A DNA stretch of 32,775 nucleotides from assembly GCA_015066205.1 (NCBI GenBank), contig SVOV01000030.1, forward strand, positions 1-32,775, in the 5' to 3' direction. Source of the stretch: Oscillospiraceae bacterium. GTDB taxonomy: Bacteria > Bacillota > Clostridia > Oscillospirales > Acutalibacteraceae. The notes under the pieces are model-generated. The model was not told where the DNA came from. It saw only the letters and a list, made by a program, of their open reading frames with translations, and made no database searches. The translations under genes were made by a program, and so were the position numbers. Of this stretch, positions 8,758 through 15,418 are shown in pieces (positions within the stretch are counted from its first letter, which is position 1; each line of letters starts with the position of its first letter).

Positions 8758-10403
8758 AATTCCACAACCTCCCGTTCCGTAACAGCCGCGGGGAAAAAGT
8801 CCCTTGCCGTTTTATTTGATACGGTGGTATAAAAGAAATTTTCGGAGAAGAAGCGCTTCGGCTCGGTGTCTGTTATGCACCTGCCGTCAAAAATAAAAGC
8901 GCATCTGTCGGAATATTCGGCGCAGAACTCCGTATCGTGGGAAACTGCTATGACGGTAATACCGCTGTCGCAGAGATTCTTAATTATCGAGGCATATTTT
9001 TTCTTAAAAAGGGCATCTGTTCCCTTTGTCGGCTCATCCATAAAAATTATCTGCGGCTTTTTCAGAAGAATGAGAGCCAGAGCCGCTCTTTGCATTTCTC
9101 CTCCGCTGATATCATAAGGATGCCTTGAGAGAAGCTCCGTAATTTCGGTAAGCTCTGCCGTTTCTGCTACTCTTCTTCTCTGCTCTTCCTTTGAAAGTCC
9201 CGAGGTGCTTACTGCATTTTTTAATTCCTCCTCCAGAGTGTTGCAGGAAAACAGGCTTTCGCATTTCTGCGGTAATACAGCGACAGTCTTTCCGAAAAGC
9301 TCGGATGTCTTATATTTCTTTATATCCTGACCGAGGATTCTAATCTTTCCCGTTTTTAAGGGAAGAAGACCGCTCATAAGAGATATTGCAGTTGTTTTCC
9401 CCGCCGCATTTGCACCGAGAAGAGCATAAAAGCATCCTTTCGGAATCTTCATTGAAAAGTCATTGAGAACATATCTTTTTTTGTCGTAGGAAAACCATAC
9501 ACCGGAGGCTTCAACAGCATATTCCTCCGTTTTTCTGTCAGTTATTTTTGTTTTTTCTGTTGCTGCAGTTTTGTTTCCGAGAAGCCGTCCGAGGGCGGCT
9601 CTTCCCTCTGAAACGGTCAGAGGAAGCGGGGATATCTCACTGAAATGCGAAAGAATTCTCATAGGTGCGGGCATTGAGGAATTTATGAAATCGTTTTCCC
9701 TGAAAAGGGCGGGGGAGAGCATTTTCGGATGGCTGTCAGAAATTATTTTGCCTTTGTCAAGTACAATAAGTCTGTCTGAGAGCGGTATTATATTTTCAAG
9801 TCGGTGCTCCGAAATAATAACGGTGATACCGTTTTCTCTGCAAAGCTTATTTACCGTCTGCAAAAAGGTCTCGGCAGCCATAGGGTCGAGCTGTGAGGTA
9901 GGCTCGTCAAAAATCACGGCCTTCGGATGCATTGCAAGAATTCCCGCAAGGCAAAGAAGCTGCTTCTGACCTCCCGAAAGCTCCGATACTTTTTTATCCA
10001 TTATTTTTTCAAGAGAAAAATATGCGGAAATTTCCGCAATACGAAGACGCATTGCGTCAGATTCGATTCCGAGGTTTTCGAGGCCGAAGGAAAGCTCTGT
10101 CTGTACGGTATGAGTTACTGTCTGATACTCGGGATTCTGCAGAATATAGCCTATTTTTTCGGCGGATTCATAAAGAGAAAGGCTGTCTTTTTCTTTTCCG
10201 AAAAAATATATTTCTCCTGATATCTTTCCCTTTGGGGAAAGCTCAGGCTTCAGCATTCTCAGAAGCGTGCTTTTACCGCTTCCCGATTTTCCCGAAATTA
10301 CAATGAATTCCCCCGAATTGATCGTAAGATCAATGTTTTTCAGAGCGTACTTTTCGCTTCCGGGGTATGAAAAGCTCAGATTTTTAATCAGAAATTCGAC
10401 CAT
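8733..10403 (-). CDS. fused ECF transporter ATPase (EcfA-EcfA' in one chain)
   Basis: The 556-residue protein contains two ABC ATPase domains where many ECF systems use two proteins. Domain 1 (about 1-235) has Walker A GKSGSGKST (38-46), Q-loop YILQNPEY, signature LSGGQKQ, Walker B AVIFDEPTSQLD and the H-loop VIISEHRLE. A linker follows, and domain 2 (about 295-535) has Walker A GANAAGKTT, Q-loop VAVLPQKCE, signature ISGGEMQ, Walker B IIFMDEPTKGTD and H-loop VSHDTEF. Both sites look complete. It hydrolyses ATP on the cytoplasmic face to drive vitamin uptake through EcfT and the S subunit. It overlaps ecfT by 16 bases and the S gene by 25 bases, which indicates one coupled operon. Confidence 0.94.
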   Translation of the reverse strand: MVEFLIKNLSFSYPGSEKYALKNIDLTINSGEFIVISGKSGSGKSTLLRMLKPELSPKGKISGEIYFFGKEKDSLSLYESAEKIGYILQNPEYQTVTHTVQTELSFGLENLGIESDAMRLRIAEISAYFSLEKIMDKKVSELSGGQKQLLCLAGILAMHPKAVIFDEPTSQLDPMAAETFLQTVNKLCRENGITVIISEHRLENIIPLSDRLIVLDKGKIISDSHPKMLSPALFRENDFINSSMPAPMRILSHFSEISPLPLTVSEGRAALGRLLGNKTAATEKTKITDRKTEEYAVEASGVWFSYDKKRYVLNDFSMKIPKGCFYALLGANAAGKTTAISLMSGLLPLKTGKIRILGQDIKKYKTSELFGKTVAVLPQKCESLFSCNTLEEELKNAVSTSGLSKEEQRRRVAETAELTEITELLSRHPYDISGGEMQRAALALILLKKPQIIFMDEPTKGTDALFKKKYASIIKNLCDSGITVIAVSHDTEFCAEYSDRCAFIFDGRCITDTEPKRFFSENFFYTTVSNKTARDFFPAAVTEREVVELCEKSLLC

Positions 10404-11260
10404 TTTTTCTCCTCCGCGGTATCATAAATTAACGGAAAAATCATAAAAATAACAAAAAATATCAAAGAAAAAAACGAAAAAGCATCGGGTACGGGAATTG
10501 AAATTGAGGGAAAATATTCACAGGAAAGAGAGCTTCCCGTGAGAATAAAAAGAACAATAAAAGCAACAGAAAAAAGCATCAGAAAAGCATCCCTGAGGCT
10601 GAAAATATAACGGCTGTAATGAGTTCTTTTCCGTAGCCCGAAGCCCCGTGCCGTCATGGAATCGGAGGTGTCGATTCCTCTTTCAAGTGTCCATGTCACA
10701 AGAATAGAAAGCCTCTTTATACCGCTTTTTAATCTGCCCGAGAAGCTCTGAGATGCATCCCCCGAGCCGATACCCTTTTGGGCGGAATTGATCTCCTCCG
10801 CCTGAGATGCAATAAGAGGAATAAACCTCAGTGACATAGAGATTACAAGAGCTGTTCTCGGTGAAAGTCTTCCGAAAAGAAAAATAATTTTTTCGTTTGA
10901 AATAATTTCATTAAAGGAGCTGAGCCAAATAAGAGTGCTTGCCGCACGAAGAGAAAATATCAGACCGAAGACTGCCGATTCAAGAGTAAAGGGCTTGCCC
11001 CACGGGAATGTGAAGAGCTGTGTTTCACCTCTCGGATTTACGATGCCGTTGAATACTAAGGCGAGAAGCATAAAGGGGAGTACAACTTTTATAAGAAAAG
11101 AGAGAGCTTTTTTTCCGTGAAGCTTAATATCATAAAAAAGACCGCACAAAAGCACCGCCGCAAGACAAAGAGGGTGTGTTGCGGTCAGTGAAAAAATAAA
11201 TATCAGAATGTAAAAAGTGAATCCCGTCAGGGGATGAAAGCCTCTGAAGCCTGTTGACAT
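10388..11260 (-). CDS. ecfT: ECF transporter transmembrane component EcfT
   Basis: EcfT is the membrane coupling subunit of energy-coupling factor importers. This 290-residue protein has about five to six membrane segments and the two cytoplasmic coupling helices typical of the family. The second carries the Ala-Arg-Gly signature in SDSMTARGFGLRKR, and the first lies in MSLRFIPLIASQAEEINSAQ. It is the first gene of the operon ecfT, fused ATPase, S component. A GGAG site precedes its ATG. The start codon lies just 20 bases beyond a riboswitch terminator hairpin, so its transcription should be switched off when cobalamin is plentiful. Confidence 0.93.
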   Translation of the reverse strand: MSTGFRGFHPLTGFTFYILIFIFSLTATHPLCLAAVLLCGLFYDIKLHGKKALSFLIKVVLPFMLLALVFNGIVNPRGETQLFTFPWGKPFTLESAVFGLIFSLRAASTLIWLSSFNEIISNEKIIFLFGRLSPRTALVISMSLRFIPLIASQAEEINSAQKGIGSGDASQSFSGRLKSGIKRLSILVTWTLERGIDTSDSMTARGFGLRKRTHYSRYIFSLRDAFLMLFSVAFIVLFILTGSSLSCEYFPSISIPVPDAFSFFSLIFFVIFMIFPLIYDTAEEKKWSNF

Positions 11261-11280
11261 ATATTTCTCCGATTTTATAA

Positions 11281-11313
11281 ATTAAAAGCCCTTTTCCGAT
11301 AGCGGAAAAGGGC
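11281..11313 (-). terminator. riboswitch-controlled intrinsic terminator before ecfT
   Basis: On the minus strand an 11-base perfect stem (arms 11303-11313 and 11288-11298) with a four-base loop is followed by TTTTAATTT. It lies between the cobalamin aptamer and the ecfT ribosome binding site, the position of an expression platform. No other terminator follows the DUF4153-type gene, so it may also stop read-through from that operon. Confidence 0.85.
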
Positions 11314-11336
11314 AGTAATGCTGAAATGCTGTCCGT

Positions 11337-11475
11337 CACTTTCCCGCTTGCCCGAAAGTGCAATAATAAGACCTTACCGTACGGGCATTCCGACTGACAG
11401 CTCTCGGCTGATAACGGCAATGGCGGTTGCTCAGGATTCTCACCTGTATTTCCCCGTTGCGGTAACTGTTCTGTT
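11337..11475 (-). ncRNA. cobalamin riboswitch
   Basis: Read on the minus strand, the leader contains the conserved core GGGGAAATACAGGTGAGAATCC, here given in parts: GGGGAAA, then GGTGAGAATCC (ending near 11433), then GCAACCGCCATTGCC (11414-11430), a small CAGC/GCTG hairpin, and a B12-box-like AGTCGGAATGCCCG (about 11382-11396). UUACCG and CGGUAA flank the core and can pair. The loop CCGCCAUUGCC is complementary to GGCAAGCGG in a downstream hairpin (stem 11337-11343 with 11354-11360). That is exactly the kissing-loop pairing of cobalamin riboswitches. The RNA starts near 11475 and controls ecfT. Whether it prefers adenosyl- or other cobalamins is not decided here. Confidence 0.9.
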
Positions 11476-11481
11476 TTTATT

Positions 11482-11510
11482 ATTTTACCAGAAATTACCT
11501 CTGTTGTCTA
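11482..11510 (-). promoter_or_regulatory. promoter of the cobalamin riboswitch-ECF operon
   Basis: On the minus strand there is a -35 TAGACA (11505-11510), a 17-base spacer and an extended -10 TGGTAAAAT with TAAAAT at 11482-11487. It overlaps the 3' end of the upstream DUF4153-type gene, and transcription would begin near 11475, at the 5' side of the aptamer. Confidence 0.65.
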
Positions 11511-13545
11511 CACTAATTTTAGAAAGATATATCTGTCCGTCAGGCTTTACTGTGAATGTACCGCTGAAATGATCGGTCTTTCCTACATTTATGCATCTTT
11601 CGGGATCATCTGAAACAAAGAATCTGTCCTTTCTCAGTTCAAATGAATGTGCTTCTCCGTTTTCAAGATAAAGAGTTATTACCGCAAATTCTCCGTTGCC
11701 GTCAATAACACACCAATCATGAACGGGGATATACTCTCCTACGTGAAGAGGGGAACTGTCATTATTTCTGACGGTTGTTGTGAACAAAGAATTTTTAATT
11801 TCTATCCTTGTTACGCTTGACGGCATATCAAGCGTCAGATAAATACTCGCACAGACGAAATTTTGCTCGGTCACAGGATGAGTGGGGATATTTCCGTAGC
11901 CCTTAAGGTCTTCGGGTCTGAATTCCTCAATTTCATCCTTATGCTCTTTGATAAAGCTTCTGAAAAGATAAGTGTCAAGTGTGTTCACTCTTTTGGCATA
12001 GTCATCATTGTAATATATGAGTGTATAAAGATTTTCCTTTGCTTCAATTGCTTTGAAGCGGTTAGCCGAGGCTGTTATTTTGTAAAGATCTTCTCCTGCG
12101 ATGAAAAGGCTGTCAGAAAATCTTATGCTGTCGGTATCTATGGTTTTGTGATATCCCGAAAGATACATTCCCGTGTTAAATGCAGCCGATACAGCCCCGA
12201 GGGGAATTATAACAAGAAGCACTGCCGCTGCGGTAAATGAAGATATTACAATTCTGAAATGAGGAACATTTTTTCTGAACAGACTTATTCCCGTAACAAT
12301 GAAGGTCATAAAAAGAATGATGTCCGCAATAATTACCGCTATACGCTTTTCCGTAAGTCCGTAGGTATTTATATAAAGCATCATTTTTGCGGCGGCAATG
12401 ATTATAAGAAGAAGAGTGAAGATACAGAAGAACAGAGAAAAATACTTCCATATTTTCGGAAGACTTCCGTCACTTTTTCTGCGGGAGAAAATTTCTCCGA
12501 GAACAATAAGTCCGAAATTTATTGCCGCAACGGTACTCATTTCGAAAAATCCCTGTCTTGCATAGCCCGATACCGAATATCCGAAGGGGAGCTCCCCGGA
12601 AAAAGCGGCAAAGAGATAAGTGAGCTGTGAGAAAAGAAATACGACATAAGCGAGGCTTATAAGAGAATAAAAGCCGCCCGTAATGCCTGCACCTACAAAA
12701 GAAAGCTTTTTTATATTCTCTTTTTCCTTAATTTTATCGATACCGTTTTTCGTAATACCGTGGTTTGCACAGAATATAAAAGAAAAAACAAAGGGAGATA
12801 AAAGGAAGGTCGGAACAAGAATATCGGTATCAAAGGGAAATTTTGCGGTAATTTCTTTAAATGCACGGGAAAAGCCCGAAAAAAGGGAAGAGTAATAATA
12901 GTGAAATGCGAAATCCGCATCCTCAAGAAGAGAGGAAACCGCAATAAAAACCGGTACGGCAAGAATTATTCCTAAAAGGATCCCTGCTGTTTTTTTAAGT
13001 GCTTTATGGTCATTTTTACGGAAGGAAATGATCCTTTTGACAAAAACGGTAACGGGAAGAAAAACATTTTTTATCGGAATTAAAAACAATGCCTTCAGCT
13101 GAAAAAAGATATCCTCAATTCCGTTAACGGGGAAAGCCTTTATTCCGTTGAGTGCGCATACGGTACAGCCGTATAAATAACAGCACAGAAGCATTTTAAG
13201 CGTATCATAGGTGCTGACAAGTGAAAAGCTTATAATTACCGTAAAAAGAAGCACGGCGGGCAGAATTGCCGCTTTCCTGAATTTCTTTTCCCTGAAAACG
13301 GTCACCACTATACTAAAGGCTGAAAACAGCAAATAAGCAATACTGAGCGTTATATCAGCCGAGTTTTCGTTCATAACCGAAAATGAAAAATATGTTGCAA
13401 AAAAGGTCAGAACGGCAACAATAATGTCGGTTATTCCCGCGCTGACGGAATCAGAGAGTCTTTTTGCGGAAATACCGTCTTCAATTATATCGGACATTTT
13501 TATATCCTTTGTACCTTCAAAATATTTTTCGCTGTTCTCACACAT
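11485..13545 (-). CDS. DUF4153/DUF4173-type polytopic membrane protein
   Basis: The protein has 686 residues. A short cytoplasmic start is followed by roughly eleven to thirteen hydrophobic segments spread over residues 35-480, then a soluble C-terminal region of about 200 residues rich in beta strands. The motif LLEDADFAFHYYYSSLFSG and the AINFGLI segment are typical of the DUF4153/DUF4173 membrane proteins of Firmicutes, whose function is not known. It starts two bases after the small XRE regulator (good AGGAGG site) and belongs to the operon DUF2975, XRE, DUF4153. Its 3' end overlaps the promoter of the next transcription unit. Confidence 0.75.
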   Translation of the reverse strand: MCENSEKYFEGTKDIKMSDIIEDGISAKRLSDSVSAGITDIIVAVLTFFATYFSFSVMNENSADITLSIAYLLFSAFSIVVTVFREKKFRKAAILPAVLLFTVIISFSLVSTYDTLKMLLCCYLYGCTVCALNGIKAFPVNGIEDIFFQLKALFLIPIKNVFLPVTVFVKRIISFRKNDHKALKKTAGILLGIILAVPVFIAVSSLLEDADFAFHYYYSSLFSGFSRAFKEITAKFPFDTDILVPTFLLSPFVFSFIFCANHGITKNGIDKIKEKENIKKLSFVGAGITGGFYSLISLAYVVFLFSQLTYLFAAFSGELPFGYSVSGYARQGFFEMSTVAAINFGLIVLGEIFSRRKSDGSLPKIWKYFSLFFCIFTLLLIIIAAAKMMLYINTYGLTEKRIAVIIADIILFMTFIVTGISLFRKNVPHFRIVISSFTAAAVLLVIIPLGAVSAAFNTGMYLSGYHKTIDTDSIRFSDSLFIAGEDLYKITASANRFKAIEAKENLYTLIYYNDDYAKRVNTLDTYLFRSFIKEHKDEIEEFRPEDLKGYGNIPTHPVTEQNFVCASIYLTLDMPSSVTRIEIKNSLFTTTVRNNDSSPLHVGEYIPVHDWCVIDGNGEFAVITLYLENGEAHSFELRKDRFFVSDDPERCINVGKTDHFSGTFTVKPDGQIYLSKISVDNRGNFW

Positions 13546-13547
13546 AC

Positions 13548-13757
13548 TTAATCCTCCTTTATATATTCGAGAATATCGGCGGGCTGACAGTCAAGCACCT
13601 CGCATATACTTTCAAGTGTAGAAAACCTTATTGCCTTTGCCTTGCCTGTTTTCAGTATTGAAAGATTTGCCTGTGTTATTCCTATTGCATTTGCAAGCTC
13701 ACCCGAAGACATTTTTCTTTTTGCAAGCATTACATCAAGATTAATTTTAATACTCAT
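13548..13757 (-). CDS. small XRE-family transcriptional regulator (YozG type)
   Basis: This compact Cro/C1-type helix-turn-helix protein has 69 residues and no effector domain. The DNA-binding helices are in MSSGELANAIGITQANLSIL, and the C-terminal FSTLESICEVLDCQPADILEY is characteristic of the YozG-like group. These small regulators are commonly encoded directly after a DUF2975 membrane protein, as here (9-base gap). It probably represses its own operon, perhaps with the membrane partner controlling it, but that link is inference. Confidence 0.92.
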   Translation of the reverse strand: MSIKINLDVMLAKRKMSSGELANAIGITQANLSILKTGKAKAIRFSTLESICEVLDCQPADILEYIKED

Positions 13758-13766
13758 AGCTACCTC

Positions 13767-14201
13767 TTATATTGTAAGTTCGTTTTCTTCCTTGATTTCC
13801 GTGGCTTTTTCAAATACATTTTTAAGAACTCTTAAAATAAGTGTCATAAGCCCCGCACCGAGGAAAAATACAAAGAACAGTCTGAAAATAAACATAACGG
13901 CAAAGCACACAAGAGAAACATAAGCGCAGCACCACGAAAGAATCCGAAGAAGCTTTACTGAGCGGGCTGAAAAAATGTCATCGCTGAGTATGTTTTTCAG
14001 TAATCTTATAATACAGAAAAGTGCGGTCCACGCGGCAGGACAGCAGACATAAAATGCAATTACACAGAGCTTTGCAAATTGTGCCGTGCCTAAGATCCAG
14101 TTTATACAGGGAATCACTGCGATCATAAGAACCAAGAGTAAGAAACAGAAGAAATAAGCTGTGAAAAGTGTCAGCTTTGTGCTTTTCAATGATGTGTACA
14201 T
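13767..14201 (-). CDS. DUF2975 family membrane protein
   Basis: The product has 144 residues from the ATG at 14201, with four hydrophobic segments: FTAYFFCFLLLVLMIAVIP, LCVIAFYVCCPAAWTALFCI, a pair around ILSWCCAYVSLVCFAVMFIF, and FFLGAGLMTLILRVL. The connecting IRLLKNILSDDIFSARSVKLLR is typical of DUF2975. The start was chosen by two signs: GGGAGG lies seven bases before the ATG at 14201, and the longer ATG at 14231 overlaps the -10 box and so would not be in the mRNA. It heads the operon with an XRE regulator and a DUF4153-type protein. A signalling or envelope-stress role is possible but unproven. Confidence 0.87.
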   Translation of the reverse strand: MYTSLKSTKLTLFTAYFFCFLLLVLMIAVIPCINWILGTAQFAKLCVIAFYVCCPAAWTALFCIIRLLKNILSDDIFSARSVKLLRILSWCCAYVSLVCFAVMFIFRLFFVFFLGAGLMTLILRVLKNVFEKATEIKEENELTI

Positions 14202-14229
14202 ATAGATCCCTCCCAATAATTTCACCCTC

Positions 14230-14258
14230 ATAATAAATCAATTTTTATCGTTTGTCAA
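14230..14258 (-). promoter_or_regulatory. strong sigma-A promoter of the DUF2975-XRE-DUF4153 operon
   Basis: On the minus strand the -35 is TTGACA (14253-14258, full consensus), the spacer is 17 bases, and the -10 is TATTAT (14230-14235). Transcription should begin near 14223. No other gene is seen in 14259-14390. Confidence 0.85.
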
Positions 14259-14390
14259 TAAAAATATAGCGAAAAACAATAAATTTAAGAATTTTTGGAC
14301 AAAAATCAACAGATGTTCCGAAGAATATCCGTCAGCCTGTTTGATATACAGAAAATAATTCCCGCCCGTGAGGAAAACTCATAGACAAAG

Positions 14391-14422
14391 AAATTCCCCT
14401 GCCCGAAAGAATGGGGCAGGGG
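14391..14422 (-). terminator. rho-independent terminator after the EEP-fold enzyme gene
   Basis: A 9-base GC-rich stem (CCCCTGCCC 14396-14404 with GGGCAGGGG 14414-14422) is followed on the minus strand by AATTTCTTT. It lies downstream of the stop codon at 14443. Confidence 0.75.
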
Positions 14423-14442
14423 TGACAAATCATAAGATTTTT

Positions 14443-15306
14443 TCAGAATTTCATATCAGCATAGATCGGATAATGGTCTGATGTGTACTGCTTGTAATAC
14501 TTTGTCGTGAGAATCCTGTATTTTGAAACATCGGTGATCTTATTGTTGACAAAAATAAAATCGATGGGAAGACCCTCTTCACCGCCGTTATAGCCGTGAT
14601 AGGTTTTTCCTGTCATTGTATCTTCTGCAAGGTCCTGTGTGTCCGAAAGTCCCGAGGCAATAATTCCGTTGTAAAAATCACAGCCTTTTTCATAATTGAA
14701 ATCACCTGTTACAACAACAGGCATATCAAAGGACTTTGCAAAATCTACAACAAGCTGAGTGCCGTTTTTTCTTGCCTCATAGCCTACATGGTCAAGATGG
14801 GTGTTTACATGGGCATACTGTTCGCCCGTTTCCTTGTTCTGAAGAATTACCCAGGTGCAGATTCTTCTGCAGGCGGCATCCCATCCGAAAGAAACCTTGT
14901 CGGGTGTTTCTGAAAGCCAGAAAGTGCCTGAATCAACAAGATCATATTTTTCTGTCCTGTATAAAACGGCAGAAATCTCACCGCACGAGGGGGAAAGATT
15001 GCCTGTATCTCTTCCTACGCCGACAAATGAATAGCCGTCAAGAAGAGTTCCGAGTGTAATTGCCCAGTCAAAAGTGCATTCCTGAATTCCGACGGAATCG
15101 GGCTTATAGTCAGCAATTACCTCGGGAACGATGGTGGCTCTTGAATCATATTCACCATAACGGATATTAAAGGACATGATCCTGACCGTTTCTTCGTCGG
15201 TCACCGCATCTCTGGGCAGCCCGAAGGGAAGCTCAATTCCGGCAAAAACAAGCAGAAAAGAAAAAATGATAAGGATATAATTCTTGATAGTATTGAGGAT
15301 CTCCAT
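14443..15306 (-). CDS. endonuclease/exonuclease/phosphatase family protein, membrane-anchored or exported
   Basis: This 287-residue protein opens with one hydrophobic segment (IKNYILIIFSFLLVFAGI), a signal anchor or signal peptide without a clear cleavage or lipobox motif. The catalytic EEP fold follows. It has IMSFNIRYGE (metal-binding Asn), SVGIQE (catalytic Glu), HVNTHLDHVG (His), VVTGDFNYEKG (Asp-x-Asn), PIDFIFVNN, and the terminal TSDHYPIYADMKF with the Asp-His pair. All active-site residues appear present. Family members cleave phosphoester bonds in nucleic acids, phosphoinositides or sphingolipids, and this sequence does not tell which. It has its own promoter and terminator and stands between two unrelated operons. 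Confidence 0.9.
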   Translation of the reverse strand: MEILNTIKNYILIIFSFLLVFAGIELPFGLPRDAVTDEETVRIMSFNIRYGEYDSRATIVPEVIADYKPDSVGIQECTFDWAITLGTLLDGYSFVGVGRDTGNLSPSCGEISAVLYRTEKYDLVDSGTFWLSETPDKVSFGWDAACRRICTWVILQNKETGEQYAHVNTHLDHVGYEARKNGTQLVVDFAKSFDMPVVVTGDFNYEKGCDFYNGIIASGLSDTQDLAEDTMTGKTYHGYNGGEEGLPIDFIFVNNKITDVSKYRILTTKYYKQYTSDHYPIYADMKF

Positions 15307-15339
15307 AAAAAGTCTCCTTCATTTTTTGTTGTTAATTCC

Positions 15340-15368
15340 AATATAAAATGAAAATCACACAAAATCAA
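15340..15368 (-). promoter_or_regulatory. promoter of the EEP-fold enzyme gene
   Basis: On the minus strand there is a -35 TTGATT (15363-15368), a 17-base spacer and a -10 TATATT (15340-15345), about 35 bases before the start codon. No terminator hairpin is visible between the GH95 stop codon and this promoter, so read-through from GH95 is possible. Confidence 0.6.
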
Positions 15369-15418
15369 CACAAAAACGAAAGAAAATGTACAGAAATTAA
15401 TCAATAGTTTATTTTATG

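Noticed and set aside
11130..11420. 96-codon frame before ecfT on the minus strand
   Set aside because: It runs through the cobalamin aptamer, terminator and the ecfT start in another frame, and has no similarity or ribosome binding site.
14201..14231. Longer start for the DUF2975 protein
   Set aside because: The upstream ATG overlaps the -10 box of a near-consensus promoter, and the GGGAGG site lies downstream of it.
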